Assembly (NCBI GenBank): GCA_016235255.1
Contig: JACRLM010000063.1
Span: 1-64,000, forward strand
Origin: Nitrospinota bacterium
GTDB taxonomy: Bacteria; Nitrospinota_A; UBA7883; JACRLM01
DNA: 64,000 nt
Direction of reading: 5' to 3'
In this document: positions 18,746-28,504 of the stretch, in pieces
Numbering within the stretch: position 1 is the stretch's first letter
Layout of the letters: each line of letters begins with the position of its first letter
Made by a program: the position numbers and the translations under genes
Notes under the pieces: generated by a model
Database searches by the model: none
Seen by the model: the letters and a program-made list of their open reading frames with translations, nothing else
Told to the model about the DNA's origin: nothing

Positions 18746-19999
18746 ATGAATTTTTCCGCAAACGGCGAAGGGGCAAACTTCCAAAACTCCGTCAAAGTGT
18801 TCAGCGTGCCGGTCATCGTGGCCTCCCTCGGCTATTTCGTGGACATATACGACCTGATCCTGTTCAGCATCGTCCGGGTGCCGAGCCTGAAAGAGCTGGG
18901 GCTGGACGGGAAGGACCTGCTTAACGAAGGTGTGTTCCTGCTGAATATGCAGATGGGCGGGATGCTCACAGGCGGATTGATCTGGGGTGTGATGGGGGAT
19001 AAAAGAGGGCGGCTGACCGTCCTTTTCGGCTCCATATTCCTGTATTCGCTGGCCAACCTGGCCAACGGTTTTGTGCATTCGTTGGAAGGCTACGCCGCCT
19101 GGCGGTTTATCGCCGGGGTGGGGCTGGCCGGGGAGCTGGGCGCGGGGGTGACGCTGGTGCTCGAGACTCTCCCCAAAGAGACGCGGGGCTACGGCACAAT
19201 GGTGATAGCCTCGGTGGGTGTGGCTGGGGCGGTGCTGGCCAACTTTGTGGCGAAAAATTTCGACTGGCGCGCCGCGTTCTTCATCGGCGCCGGGCTTGGC
19301 ATGGCGTTGCTGGTGTTGAGGGTTAGCGTGTACGAATCAGGCATGTTCCGCGCCATGGAGGCCTCCGGCGCCCGCAGGGGGGACTTTTTCAGCCTGTTCA
19401 CATCGAAGGACCGTTTCTGGCGGTATATGAATTCCATCCTGATCGGCCTGCCGCTATGGTTTGCCGTCGGTGTGCTGATAACATTCGCCCCGGAATTCGC
19501 CAAGGCGATGAATATCGCCGGGGACGTGAGCGCCGGGAACGCCGTGATGTACTGTTATATCGGCCTTATATTCGGCGATTTCGCCAGCGGATTCTTGAGC
19601 CAGTACATCGGCAGCAGGAAAAAAGTGGTGCTGGCCTTCCAGCTTCTGGCCATGGTGATCATCGGATATTACCTTTCGATGAACGGCCAGTCCGCCAGCC
19701 ACTTCTATACCGTATGCGTGGTCCTGGGATTCGCCATAGGGTACTGGGCGGTTTTCATCACGGTGGCGGCGGAGCAGTTCGGGTCCAACCTGCGGGCCAC
19801 GGTGGCCTCCACCGTCCCGAATTTCATCCGTGGGACGGTGATTCCCATCACGTTCTCCTTCAAACTGCTCAAAGACATCGTGGGGATAACCGGGGCGGCC
19901 GCCATTGTGGGATGTGTGTGCGTGGCCTTGTCGCTGGCAGCCTTGTGGAGGCTGGAAGAGACTTACCACAAAGACCTGAACTTCATAGAGATCGATTAA
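18746..19999 (+). CDS. major facilitator superfamily transporter
   Basis: 417 residues, about twelve predicted membrane helices. The MFS loop-2/3 motif is seen as WGVMGDKRGRLTVLFGSI around residue 88-104, followed by the GVGLAGELGAGVTLVLETLPKETRGYG segment that resembles sugar- and organic-acid-transporting (SP/MHS-like) members. Substrate cannot be told. It is 18 bases upstream of dprA, on the same strand, but has its own promoter. Confidence 0.9.
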   Translation: MNFSANGEGANFQNSVKVFSVPVIVASLGYFVDIYDLILFSIVRVPSLKELGLDGKDLLNEGVFLLNMQMGGMLTGGLIWGVMGDKRGRLTVLFGSIFLYSLANLANGFVHSLEGYAAWRFIAGVGLAGELGAGVTLVLETLPKETRGYGTMVIASVGVAGAVLANFVAKNFDWRAAFFIGAGLGMALLVLRVSVYESGMFRAMEASGARRGDFFSLFTSKDRFWRYMNSILIGLPLWFAVGVLITFAPEFAKAMNIAGDVSAGNAVMYCYIGLIFGDFASGFLSQYIGSRKKVVLAFQLLAMVIIGYYLSMNGQSASHFYTVCVVLGFAIGYWAVFITVAAEQFGSNLRATVASTVPNFIRGTVIPITFSFKLLKDIVGITGAAAIVGCVCVALSLAALWRLEETYHKDLNFIEID

Positions 20000-20017
20000 A
20001 AACTTAAACGCCGTGTT

Positions 20018-21127
20018 ATGACCGATGACGAGCGCCTTTACCGGATAGCCCTTAACGCCGTGCCTTTCATCGGGCCGATGATATATCACAGGCTTGTGGC
20101 GGCGTTCGGATCCGCCGGGGATGTGTTCCGCGCCCAACCTGATTCTTTGAAGGGGGTTGAAGGGGTCTACGAGAATCTGGCCCGCAAGATAGTCCAGGCA
20201 AATCCTTTGAAGACCGCCGCAAGGGAGGTGGAACTCGCCCAGAAAACCGGAGTCACCATAGTTTTGCTCGGCGAGGAGTGTTATCCCGTCCCGCTAAGGA
20301 ACGCCTATTCGCCCCCTCCCGTTCTATATATAAAGGGGAAATGGGAGGAGGCGGACACCGTGTCCATCGCGGTGGTGGGCACAAGGCGCCCCACGGCCTA
20401 TGGCAAGCTGATGGCCGAGCGGCTGGTGGAAGGATTGACGAAGGCCGGGCTGACGGTGGTGTCCGGCCTGGCGCGGGGGGTGGACGCCATAGCGCACCGC
20501 GCCGCCATCGCGGCGGGTGGGAGGACTGTGGCCGCCCTCGGCTGCGGCGTGAACATCATCTATCCGCCGGAGCACAGGGAGCTGCAGGAATCCATTTGCG
20601 GCCACGGCGCCGTGGTCAGCCAGTTCCCTTTCGCCGCCGCGCCGGACAAAATGAATTTCCCGATGCGAAACAGGATCATATCCGGCCTTTCGCTGGGGAC
20701 GCTTGTGATAGAGGCGGCGGAAAAAAGCGGGGCGCTGATCACCGCCTACGCGGCAATTGACGACAACCGAGACGTGTTCGCGCTCCCCGGCCCGGTCAAC
20801 TCCCAGAACAGCGCCGGGACCAACAAACTCATCAAGCGCGGCCACGCAAAGCTTGTGCAGGGAGTGGAGGACATCCTCGATGAACTGCCGGATTACGTCC
20901 GCTCGGCGATGGCAAGCCGCCAGGCGAGTCTGCCGCTTGAAACGGAGGAAAAAATCGAAGGGGAGGAGCTCATGGTGATTGAAGCGATGGGCCCGGAGGC
21001 GCTGCATATCGATATCATAAGCCAGATGTGCGGTTTGCCATCGAATATGGTATCTGCTATACTCCTGACCCTTGAACTCAAAGGCAAGGTAAAACAGATG
21101 CCCGGCAAGTTGTTCATAGCCGGTTAA
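20018..21127 (+). CDS. dprA: DNA processing protein DprA (Smf)
   Basis: 369 residues, binds incoming single-stranded DNA and loads RecA during natural transformation. The Rossmann-like core is clear: VAVVGTRRPTAYGKLMAERL, GLTVVSGLARGVDAIAHRAAIAAGGRTVAALGCG, FPMRNRIISGLS and ALITAYAA. It also has an N-terminal helix-hairpin-helix-like region and a C-terminal winged-helix-like domain (about 305-369). Placement directly before topA is common in many bacteria. Confidence 0.96.
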   Translation: MTDDERLYRIALNAVPFIGPMIYHRLVAAFGSAGDVFRAQPDSLKGVEGVYENLARKIVQANPLKTAAREVELAQKTGVTIVLLGEECYPVPLRNAYSPPPVLYIKGKWEEADTVSIAVVGTRRPTAYGKLMAERLVEGLTKAGLTVVSGLARGVDAIAHRAAIAAGGRTVAALGCGVNIIYPPEHRELQESICGHGAVVSQFPFAAAPDKMNFPMRNRIISGLSLGTLVIEAAEKSGALITAYAAIDDNRDVFALPGPVNSQNSAGTNKLIKRGHAKLVQGVEDILDELPDYVRSAMASRQASLPLETEEKIEGEELMVIEAMGPEALHIDIISQMCGLPSNMVSAILLTLELKGKVKQMPGKLFIAG

Positions 21128-21147
21128 ACAGGTTGGATTGTCCTACG

Positions 21148-23418
21148 ATGGGTAAAGGTCTTGTTGTGGTGGAGTCGCCGGCGAAGGCGACGACTCTGAA
21201 AAGATATCTGGGCAAGGACATGGACGTTCTGGCGTCCATGGGGCATATAAAGAACCTTCCCAAGTCCAAGCTCGGGGTGGACATAGAGAACGGCTACAAG
21301 CCCGAATTCGTGACCATCAAGGGGAAGGCGAAGGTTTTAAAGGAACTCAAGGACGCCGCAAAGCGCGTTGACACCATATACCTGGCGCCCGACCCGGACC
21401 GGGAAGGGGAGGCCATCGCCGCCCATCTGGCCGACGAGATCGGCGGCAAAGGCAAGAAGATATACCGCGTCCTGTTCAACGAAATAACCAAGAAGGCGGT
21501 GCAGGCCGCGATAAACAATCCCGGCGAAATAGACACCGACAAGGTGAACGCCCAGATGGCCCGGCGCATACTCGACAGGCTTGTGGGCTACAAGATATCG
21601 CCGCTGCTTTGGGAGAAAGTCCGCAAGGGGCTATCGGCCGGCAGGGTGCAGTCCGTGGCGCTGCGGATAATCGTGGAGAGGGAAAATGAGATAAAGGCCT
21701 TCGTCGCCAAGGAATACTGGACGATAGAAGGCTCCGCCCAGAGCAAGACGCCGCCGCCGTTCGAGGTGAAGCTCGCCCAGTACAAGGGTGAGAAGATAGA
21801 GATTGATAACGGCGAGCGCGCCGAGGAGGCCGTCAACGCCATCCGGGCCGCGGCGCTTGTCATCTCCAAAGTCGAAAAGAAAGAGCGCAGGCGCAATCCG
21901 TTCGCCCCGTTCATAACTTCCACGCTGCAGCAGGACGCCAGCAAAAAGCTCCGGTACAACGCGAAACGGACCATGTCCGTGGCGCAGAAGCTTTATGAAG
22001 GGATGAACATCGGGGACGAAGGCCCGACTGGTCTGATAACGTACATGAGGACGGACTCCACCCGGATTTCGGAAGAGGCCGTGGCCGAGGCGCGCAAGTT
22101 CGTGCTGCGGGAGTATGGGCAGGACTATCTGCCGGCCCAGCCGAACATTTACCGCACCAGCAAGTCCGCCCAGGACGCGCACGAGGCCATCCGCCCCACT
22201 TCGGTGGAGCGCACGCCCGAGTCGGTGAAAAAATTCCTGGGCAAGGAAGACCTGGCCCTGTACGAGCTTATATGGAAACGGTTCGTCGCCTGCCAGATGG
22301 CCCAGGCGGTGTTCGACGTCACCGGGGTGGACATCACCGCCGGAGATTACACCCTGCGCGCCACAGGCTCGATCATGAAATTCGCCGGGTTCCTGAAAGT
22401 TTACGAGGAGACCCGCGAACAGACTAACGGCGAAGCGGTGGACGACCAGGACAAGCGGCTTCCGGCGGACCTGGCGGAGGGTCAGACGGTGAACCTGGCC
22501 GATATAAAACCGCTCCAGCATTTCACCCAACCGCCGCCGCGATACACTGAAGCTTCGCTCATCCGCGAGTTGGAGGAGAAGGGGATCGGACGGCCCTCCA
22601 CATACGCCGGGATAGTCAGCGTGATCCAGGAGCGCGAATATTGCTCCATCGAGGACCGCAAGCTCGTCCCGGCGGAGCTGGGGATGCTCGTCTCCGGGCT
22701 TCTTGTGGAAAATTTCCCGGACATACTCAACGTGGAATTCACCGCGCAGATGGAAGGGGAATTAGACCAGGTGGAGGAGGGGAAGAAACGGTGGACGTCG
22801 GCGCTCGACGATTTTTACCGCCCCTTCGAGGCGGACCTGGAAAAGGCCAAAAAGAACATGCGCAACGTGAAGGCGGAGGCGGAGAAGACCGACCACGTCT
22901 GCGACAAGTGCGGAAAGCCGATGGTGATAAAGTTCGGCAGGTTCGGAAGGTTTCTGGCCTGTTCGGGCTATCCGGAATGCAAGAACACCATGAAGCTGGA
23001 CAAGGACGGCTCCGCCGTGGCAAAGCCCGAGGCCCCGCCAGACGAGCCGACGGACCTGAAGTGTGAAAAATGCGGGTCCCCCATGGTGATAAAGACCGGA
23101 AGGTTCGGCCGCTACATAGCGTGCGCGCGCTACCCGGAGTGCAAGACCACAAAGCAGATCGGCATCGGCGTGAAATGCCCGCGCGAAGGTTGCGGCGGGG
23201 AGCTTGTCCGCAAGCGCACGAAGACCGGCAAGAATTTCTACGGCTGCGGCAACTATCCGAAGTGCGACTTTGCCACATGGGACGAGCCTGTGGCGGAAAA
23301 ATGCCCGGACTGTGGCCATCCGTTCCTGGTGAAAAAGATACTCAAATCAGGCGAATTCCTAAAATGCCCGAATAAGGAATGCGGCTTCAAGAAAGATATG
23401 GAGCCCCAGACCGCCTAG
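21148..23418 (+). CDS. topA: DNA topoisomerase I
   Basis: Type IA topoisomerase of 756 residues. Toprim opening KGLVVVESPAKATTLKRYLG, acidic DPDREGEAIAAHL, and the active-site region GLITYMRTDSTRIS with the catalytic Tyr. The C-terminus carries four zinc-ribbon modules with the Cys pairs CDKCGKP, CEKCGSP, CPREGCGG and CPDCGHP, each followed by a second CxxxxxC-type pair. The ATG at 21148 is chosen; a TTG at 21133 is in frame but lies against the dprA stop with no ribosome site. Confidence 0.97.
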   Translation: MGKGLVVVESPAKATTLKRYLGKDMDVLASMGHIKNLPKSKLGVDIENGYKPEFVTIKGKAKVLKELKDAAKRVDTIYLAPDPDREGEAIAAHLADEIGGKGKKIYRVLFNEITKKAVQAAINNPGEIDTDKVNAQMARRILDRLVGYKISPLLWEKVRKGLSAGRVQSVALRIIVERENEIKAFVAKEYWTIEGSAQSKTPPPFEVKLAQYKGEKIEIDNGERAEEAVNAIRAAALVISKVEKKERRRNPFAPFITSTLQQDASKKLRYNAKRTMSVAQKLYEGMNIGDEGPTGLITYMRTDSTRISEEAVAEARKFVLREYGQDYLPAQPNIYRTSKSAQDAHEAIRPTSVERTPESVKKFLGKEDLALYELIWKRFVACQMAQAVFDVTGVDITAGDYTLRATGSIMKFAGFLKVYEETREQTNGEAVDDQDKRLPADLAEGQTVNLADIKPLQHFTQPPPRYTEASLIRELEEKGIGRPSTYAGIVSVIQEREYCSIEDRKLVPAELGMLVSGLLVENFPDILNVEFTAQMEGELDQVEEGKKRWTSALDDFYRPFEADLEKAKKNMRNVKAEAEKTDHVCDKCGKPMVIKFGRFGRFLACSGYPECKNTMKLDKDGSAVAKPEAPPDEPTDLKCEKCGSPMVIKTGRFGRYIACARYPECKTTKQIGIGVKCPREGCGGELVRKRTKTGKNFYGCGNYPKCDFATWDEPVAEKCPDCGHPFLVKKILKSGEFLKCPNKECGFKKDMEPQTA

Positions 23419-24743
23419 CGGCTGTTATCGGAGGCGGGCTGGCCGGCTCCGAGGCGGCGTGGGTCCTGGCCCGCGCATTGGGGGATCGCGGCCGGGTGGA
23501 CCTTTTCGAGATGCGCCCGGGCAGGATGACCCCGGCCCATTCCACAGCATCGCTGGCGGAGCTTGTATGCTCCAACTCCCTCAAGTCCGAATTGCTATCC
23601 ACCCCTGCGGGGCTTCTCAAGGCCGACCTGCTTAAACTCGGTTCACCGCTTATGGCCCAAGCCCTGAAATGCCGCGTCCCGGCGGGAAGGGCGCTGGCGG
23701 TGGACAGGATCAAGCTTGGCGAGACGGTGACGCAGTCCATCGGCGCGCAACCGGGTATCCGTTTGATACGCGAAGAGGCCGCGGACATTCCGGAAGGATA
23801 CGATACTGTGATAATCGCCACCGGCCCGCTCACCTCCGGCGCGATGGCGGAAAAACTCAAAGGGCTCATCGGCCAGGAGAGCCTTTACTTCTACGATGCG
23901 ATAGCGCCGATTGTGGAGACCGGCTCCATAGACATGTCCATCGCGTTCACACAGGACAGGTATGGGGATGATGAAAGCGGCGATTACCTGAACCTGCCGA
24001 TGGAACGGGACGAATACGAAACGTTCGTCGCCCGGTTACTTTCGGCGCAGACCGTGGCGTTGCGGGAGTTTGAGAAAAAATATTATTTCGAAGGGTGCCT
24101 GCCCGTAGAGGAGATCGCCAGCCGTGGGCGCGATGCGCTGGCGTTCGGGCCGCTAAAGCCGGTGGGATTGCGCGACCCTCGCACGGGAAACCGCCCATAC
24201 GCCGCCGTCCAGCTTCGCAAGGAGAACGAGGCGGGAGACGCCATGAACATGGTCGGGTTCCAGACCAAGCTGACTTATCCGGAGCAGGAAAGGGTTTTTA
24301 GGACAATACCCGGCATGGCCAACGCAAGATTCCTGCGGCACGGATCGCTCCACCGCAACACATACATCAATTCACCGCGGACGCTCAACGCGGACATGTC
24401 GTTGAAAAGCGCTCCGGGGATTTTTCTCGCCGGGCAGATCACGGGGGTGGAAGGGTATGTGGAGTCCATCGCCATGGGGCACATGGCGGCGCTGTCCGCC
24501 GCCGCCCGGCTTTTGGGGCGGCCATTCACGCCGCCGCCGCCCGCCACCACGTTAGGCGCGCTTCTCGGCCACATAACAGATCCGGCCCGGGCGGAAACAT
24601 TCCAGCCGGCCAACATGAACTTCTCCCTGTTCCCGCCGATAGATGATGAGGGGAAAGGGCGCAAGCTGCGCCGCGCCATGATACTGGAACGGGCGGGGAA
24701 GGAGATGGAGGAGTGGATGGCGGGCCGTGAAGACGTTGACTGA
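23379..24743 (+). CDS. trmFO: methylenetetrahydrofolate--tRNA (uracil-5-)-methyltransferase TrmFO
   Basis: 454 residues, forms m5U54 in tRNA using folate and FAD. FAD-binding AAVIGGGLAGSEAAWVLARALG at the N-terminus, the VCSNSLKSE motif with the family Cys, VIIATGPLTS and the C-terminal LAGQITGVEGYVESIAMG. The only in-frame ATG, at 23379, overlaps the topA end by 40 bases. The dprA-topA-trmFO order is a familiar one; the usual xer and hsl genes do not follow here. Confidence 0.95.
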   Translation: MRLQERYGAPDRLAAVIGGGLAGSEAAWVLARALGDRGRVDLFEMRPGRMTPAHSTASLAELVCSNSLKSELLSTPAGLLKADLLKLGSPLMAQALKCRVPAGRALAVDRIKLGETVTQSIGAQPGIRLIREEAADIPEGYDTVIIATGPLTSGAMAEKLKGLIGQESLYFYDAIAPIVETGSIDMSIAFTQDRYGDDESGDYLNLPMERDEYETFVARLLSAQTVALREFEKKYYFEGCLPVEEIASRGRDALAFGPLKPVGLRDPRTGNRPYAAVQLRKENEAGDAMNMVGFQTKLTYPEQERVFRTIPGMANARFLRHGSLHRNTYINSPRTLNADMSLKSAPGIFLAGQITGVEGYVESIAMGHMAALSAAARLLGRPFTPPPPATTLGALLGHITDPARAETFQPANMNFSLFPPIDDEGKGRKLRRAMILERAGKEMEEWMAGREDVD

Positions 24744-24764
24744 TGATATCAATAGTGATACCAT
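24736..24764 (+). promoter_or_regulatory. candidate hicAB promoter
   Basis: TTGACT (24736-24741) at the very end of trmFO, 17-base spacer, TACCAT (24759-24764). The expected start falls on the A of the hicA ATG at 24771, so a leaderless transcript is possible. The spacer holds the palindrome TGATATCA (24743-24750) and a second TGATA, plausible operator half-sites for HicB. Confidence 0.45.
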
Positions 24765-24770
24765 TTGTTT

Positions 24771-25028
24771 ATGGCGAGGATAGCGGGCATATTGCATGAA
24801 ATGCGGAATAACCCCGCCGGTGTCCGTTACAAAACATTGTGCATGGTATGCGATTTTTATTTTGGCAAGCCCCGGAATTCTGGCGGCAGCCACAGGATTT
24901 ATAAGACCCCGTGGATTGGCGACCCAAGGGTGAATGTCCAAAACGACAACGGCCGCGCAAAGGTGTATCAGGTGCGGCAGGTGTTAAAAGCCGTCGGGCG
25001 TTTGGAGATGGAGCGGAATGAAGGTTAA
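24771..25028 (+). CDS. hicA: HicA-family mRNA interferase toxin
   Basis: 85 residues. The double-stranded-RNA-binding-like fold is recognisable from GGSHRIYKTPW, containing the conserved GSH with the catalytic His, followed by DPRVNVQNDNGRAKVYQVRQVLKAV. The first 35 residues (ILHEMRNNPAGVRYKTLCMV) fit the HicA helix that precedes it. ATG at 24771 is chosen over a TTG two codons earlier. It overlaps hicB by 11 bases, as in typical type II toxin-antitoxin operons. Confidence 0.88.
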   Translation: MARIAGILHEMRNNPAGVRYKTLCMVCDFYFGKPRNSGGSHRIYKTPWIGDPRVNVQNDNGRAKVYQVRQVLKAVGRLEMERNEG

Positions 25029-25347
25029 AGACCCTTACACATACCGAATATCGTGGTCTGCGGAGGACCGTGAATATGTGGGGCTTTGTGTCGAGTTCCC
25101 GTCGCTAAGCTGGCTTGCCAAAACGCAGGAGGCGGCGCTTGCGGGAGTCCGCGAACTGGTCAAAAAAGTGGTGGGCGACATGGCCCGTTCCGGCGAACAA
25201 ATCCCGGAGCCAATCTCGACAAAGTCCTATAGCGGCAAATTTATCGTGCGCGTGCCGCCGGAGGTGCACAGGCAGCTTGCGATGGAGGCCATGGAAGAAG
25301 GAGTGAGCCTGAACAGGCTTGTCAGCGCCAAACTTGCGCACAACTAA
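25018..25347 (+). CDS. hicB: HicB-family antitoxin
   Basis: 109 residues. N-terminal HicB fold (YTYRISWSAEDREYVGLCVEFPSLSWLAKTQEAALAG) followed by a C-terminal ribbon-helix-helix-like DNA-binding segment (SGKFIVRVPPEVHRQLAMEAMEEGVSLNRLVSAKL). It should neutralise HicA and autoregulate the operon. GGAG lies upstream inside hicA. Confidence 0.92.
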   Translation: MKVKDPYTYRISWSAEDREYVGLCVEFPSLSWLAKTQEAALAGVRELVKKVVGDMARSGEQIPEPISTKSYSGKFIVRVPPEVHRQLAMEAMEEGVSLNRLVSAKLAHN

Positions 25348-25396
25348 TTCAGAACTATTGCAATAAATGGGAGATGTGCAAATGTGTTTTTCATTT

Positions 25397-25897
25397 CTAT
25401 TTCCTCATCGCCCGGTCCATCTCCCGCTGCGCGTCGCGGCTCTTGATGTCCTCCCGCTTGTCATAAAGCTTTTTCCCCTTGCCCACGCCAAGCTCGATTT
25501 TTACGAGCCCTTTCTTGAAATAAAGTTTCAGCGGCACAAGGGCCAGCCCTTTTTCGGCGGTGGACTCGGTCAGCTTTTTTATCTGGCGATGGTGCAACAG
25601 CAGCTTGCGGTTCCTCATCGGGTCGTAATCGGCCACGAAAGTGTTGCGGCTTTCATAGGGCGTTATGTGCATCCCCATAAGCCACACCTCACCTTTGTGC
25701 ACCCGGGCGAAGGCGTCCTTCATCTGAACCTTGCCGCCCCGGATGGACTTCACCTCGGCGCCGGTGAGGGCGACCCCCGCCTCCAGCGACTCCAGGATGT
25801 GATAGTTGTGGCGGGCGTTCCTGTTCTGGATGGATGGAAGGGGCCTGCCCTCCCTTTTTCCGCCGCCGGACGGCTTTCCGTGTTTACCGCCAGCCAT
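25397..25897 (-). CDS. smpB: SsrA-binding protein SmpB
   Basis: 166 residues. Partner of tmRNA in trans-translation. Conserved N-NARHNYHILESLEAGVALTGAEVKSIRGGKV, WLMGMHITPY, RNRKLLLHHRQIKKL and a basic C-terminal tail (KKLYDKREDIKSRDAQRE). It has an unusually long glycine/lysine-rich N-terminus of about 25 residues. Last gene of the his cluster, preceded by GAGG four bases from its ATG. No tmRNA gene is visible nearby. Confidence 0.96.
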   Translation of the reverse strand: MAGGKHGKPSGGGKREGRPLPSIQNRNARHNYHILESLEAGVALTGAEVKSIRGGKVQMKDAFARVHKGEVWLMGMHITPYESRNTFVADYDPMRNRKLLLHHRQIKKLTESTAEKGLALVPLKLYFKKGLVKIELGVGKGKKLYDKREDIKSRDAQREMDRAMRK

Positions 25898-25903
25898 GGC
25901 GCC

Positions 25904-26212
25904 TCATTCCTTTTCGCGAAGGCCCGTCTTGCCGAAGCGCGATTGCAGCTCGGCCAGAACGTCGTCCACCGGGATGTCCTTTTGCGCCAGCGCCACGATG
26001 GAGTGGAACCACATGTCCGCCGTCTCGTAAACGATCTGACCCCGGTCCCCGGTCTTGTGCGCCAATATGGTCTCCACCGCCTCCTCGCCAACCTTTTCGA
26101 GTATCTTGTCCTCCCCCTTGGCGTAGAGGCTTGCCACATAGGAGCTTTTCGGGTCGGCTTTCTTTCGCTCCACCGCCACGGCGTAGATTTGCTTTATGAT
26201 GTCGTCATTCAT
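25904..26212 (-). CDS. hisE: phosphoribosyl-ATP pyrophosphatase
   Basis: 102 residues. Hydrolyses PR-ATP to PR-AMP in histidine synthesis. MazG-like helical fold with [31 protein letters not shown] and [19 protein letters not shown], holding the metal-binding Glu/Asp residues. The ATG at 26212 starts inside the last codons of hisF (eight-base overlap). It is a separate HisE, not a HisIE fusion; hisI is not in the window. Confidence 0.94.
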   Translation of the reverse strand: MNDDIIKQIYAVAVERKKADPKSSYVASLYAKGEDKILEKVGEEAVETILAHKTGDRGQIVYETADMWFHSIVALAQKDIPVDDVLAELQSRFGKTGLREKE

Positions 26213-26984
26213 GGCTTTCCACAAGACGCACAGGCGTCCCCCTTTCATGCAGATAGCGTTTGGCCTCGCCTATTGTGTATTCGCGGAAATGGAATATGGA
26301 CGCCGCCAGCACAGCGTCAGCCCCCCCCTCGTTCAGCCCTTCGTACATGTGCTCGAGCGTCCCCACGCCGCCGGAGGCGATCACAGGTATCGTCACGGCG
26401 CGGCTTACCGCTCCGGTCAACCCGATGTCATACCCTTGTTTCGTCCCGTCGGCGTCCATGGAGGTGAGCAATATTTCGCCCGCCCCGAGGTTTTCCATTT
26501 TTACGGCCCATTCCACCGCGTCGTGCCCCGTGGGGGTCCTGCCGCCATGGATGAACACTTCCCAGCCTTCGGCCCCCTGCCTTCGTTTGGCGTCTATCGC
26601 CACCACGATGCACTGGCTTCCGAACTTTTGCGCGGCGTCGCGCACGAACTCCGGGTTTTTCACCGCGGCCGTGTTTATGGCCACCTTGTCCGCCCCGGCG
26701 CGCAGAAGGCTGTGTATGTCGTCCAGTGTCCGCACTCCCCCGCCCACGGTGAGGGGCATGAACACCTGTTCGGCGGCGCCTGCCACAACGTCCAGGATGA
26801 TGTCACGTTTTTCATGGGATGCGGTGATGTCCAGGAAAGTTAGCTCGTCGGCCCCCTGCTCGTCGTACATCCGGGCGATTTCCACAGGGTCGCCCGCGTC
26901 CCGCAGGTTCAAAAACTTCACCCCTTTCACCACACGTCCTTCTGTGACGTCCAGACAAGGGATTATTCTTTTCTTTAGCGTCAT
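26205..26984 (-). CDS. hisF: imidazole glycerol phosphate synthase cyclase subunit HisF
   Basis: 259 residues, TIM barrel. Starts [22 protein letters not shown] with the catalytic Asp; second catalytic Asp in [15 protein letters not shown]. Phosphate-binding loops [11 protein letters not shown] and [12 protein letters not shown] are present. Works with HisH, which is not in the window. Its ATG overlaps the hisA stop by four bases. Confidence 0.97.
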   Translation of the reverse strand: MTLKKRIIPCLDVTEGRVVKGVKFLNLRDAGDPVEIARMYDEQGADELTFLDITASHEKRDIILDVVAGAAEQVFMPLTVGGGVRTLDDIHSLLRAGADKVAINTAAVKNPEFVRDAAQKFGSQCIVVAIDAKRRQGAEGWEVFIHGGRTPTGHDAVEWAVKMENLGAGEILLTSMDADGTKQGYDIGLTGAVSRAVTIPVIASGGVGTLEHMYEGLNEGGADAVLAASIFHFREYTIGEAKRYLHERGTPVRLVESHE

Positions 26985-27715
26985 GGCGCCTCCTTCCGGC
27001 AAATGGCGATGGCCTCTGTAAGGTCGAGGGTCTCCTCGTAGATCGCCTTGCCTATGATCATCGCCGAAACGCCGAATTTCTCCAGCTTTTTGATGGAATG
27101 AACGTCTTCGATGGTGGTCACGCCGCCGGACGCGGTGACCGGGATGTCCACCGCGGAAGCGAAGATTTTCAGCCCCTCGAGGTTTGGCCCTTCCAGCATG
27201 CCGTCGCGCGAGATGTCCGTGTATATGATGCCGGACACACCCATGGCCGCGAACCGTTCGGCCAGGGCCACGGGGTCCGCGTCCACCGTCTCCAGCCACC
27301 CTTTAGTGGCAGGCTTCCCGTTTTTCACGTCTATGCCCACAAGGATGCGGTCGGGATGCGCGTCGGCCGCGGCCAACGCCAGGTCCGGATTCTCTATGGC
27401 CGCCGTCCCCAGGATCACCTGCGATACTCCAAGGTCAAGATACTCGGTTACAGCCTGTACGGAACGTATGCCGCCACCTATTTCCACCGGAATCCCCGCC
27501 GCGTCCACAATGGCCCTGATGGCCGCCTTGTTCACTGGTTTGCCAGCCTTGGCTCCGTCCAGGTCCACAAGGTGAAGTCCCTCGGCCCCCATGTCCGCCC
27601 ATTTGAGCGCAAATTCCGCCGGGTTGTCTGAATACACCTTCTTCTTGCGGAAATCGCCCTTCGTCAGGCGCACAACCTTGCCGTCCATAAGGTCGATGGC
27701 TGGCAGTATCCTCAT
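26981..27715 (-). CDS. hisA: ProFAR isomerase HisA
   Basis: 244 residues, TIM-barrel isomerase of histidine synthesis. [20 protein letters not shown] with the catalytic Asp, [23 protein letters not shown] with the second Asp, and [14 protein letters not shown] 27715 has GGAG eight bases upstream; a longer frame from 27754 would bypass this site. Confidence 0.96.
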   Translation of the reverse strand: MRILPAIDLMDGKVVRLTKGDFRKKKVYSDNPAEFALKWADMGAEGLHLVDLDGAKAGKPVNKAAIRAIVDAAGIPVEIGGGIRSVQAVTEYLDLGVSQVILGTAAIENPDLALAAADAHPDRILVGIDVKNGKPATKGWLETVDADPVALAERFAAMGVSGIIYTDISRDGMLEGPNLEGLKIFASAVDIPVTASGGVTTIEDVHSIKKLEKFGVSAMIIGKAIYEETLDLTEAIAICRKEAP

Positions 27716-27802
27716 GTCACACTCCAAATTGGTCAATCGCATATGATAAGGCAATGCGGCTTGATAAATCCAGCGTGGAGCGTGCGCCGGATCAGCCCGG
27801 AG

Positions 27803-28504
27803 TCATCCCGCCATTGCCGCGGTGAATGCCTCCGCCATTTTGATGTCTTCCGGCGAAGTGATCTTGATGTTCATCTCGCTCCCCTCGACTGTCCACACGG
27901 CAGCGCCGATGCGTTCGGCCAGGGTGGACTCGTCCGGCGCGGTGAATCCATCGCGGGCCGCCGCCTCCACCGCTTTTTGAAAAACTTCCCGTCCGAAAGC
28001 CTGCGGCGTCTGTATGCGCACCGCCCCTTCGCGCTCCATGGCCCCGGCGATTACGCCACCAACAGTCTTTTTCAACGTGTCCTTCACAAATATGGCCGCC
28101 ACGGCCGCGCCGCGCCCGGCCGCCATCGCCACCGTGCGTTCGATTATTTCGCCTGTCACGAATGGCCGCACTCCGTCGTGGGTCATGATGATTTGCGCGT
28201 CATGCGACACTGCGGCGAATCCCCGGATCACCGACTCCTGCCGTGTCGCTCCCCCTTCCACCACAGCGCTGACCTTGGAAATGCCGTGCCGGGCGATGAT
28301 TTCGTTTTTGACGAATTCGATTTCCCCGGCCGGAGCCACGACTATTATTTCATCAATTGCGGGAGAGGCGCACAGCTCCGAGAGTGTCCATGCAAGCACA
28401 GGCCTTCCGCGAAGGCTCATGAACTGTTTTTTCACATCCCCCCCCATCCGTATCCCGGATCCGGCCGATGGGACGATTACGGCTGTCTTTGGCCCCTTGG
28501 TCAA
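27803..28504 (-). CDS. ispD: 2-C-methyl-D-erythritol 4-phosphate cytidylyltransferase
   Basis: 233 residues, MEP isoprenoid pathway. AVIVPSAGSGIRMGGDVKKQFMSLRGRPVLAWT is the CTP-binding opening, with MTHDGVRPF and IQTPQAF also conserved. The start is a TTG overlapping the upstream stop as TTGA, with a strong GGAGG eight bases before it; no in-frame ATG precedes the conserved motif. ispF is not adjacent. Confidence 0.94.
   Translation of the reverse strand: MTKGPKTAVIVPSAGSGIRMGGDVKKQFMSLRGRPVLAWTLSELCASPAIDEIIVVAPAGEIEFVKNEIIARHGISKVSAVVEGGATRQESVIRGFAAVSHDAQIIMTHDGVRPFVTGEIIERTVAMAAGRGAAVAAIFVKDTLKKTVGGVIAGAMEREGAVRIQTPQAFGREVFQKAVEAAARDGFTAPDESTLAERIGAAVWTVEGSEMNIKITSPEDIKMAEAFTAAMAG

Noticed and set aside
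25367..26467. A 366-codon open frame antisense to smpB, hisE and hisF
   Set aside because: A shadow of three confidently identified genes; no recognisable motif.
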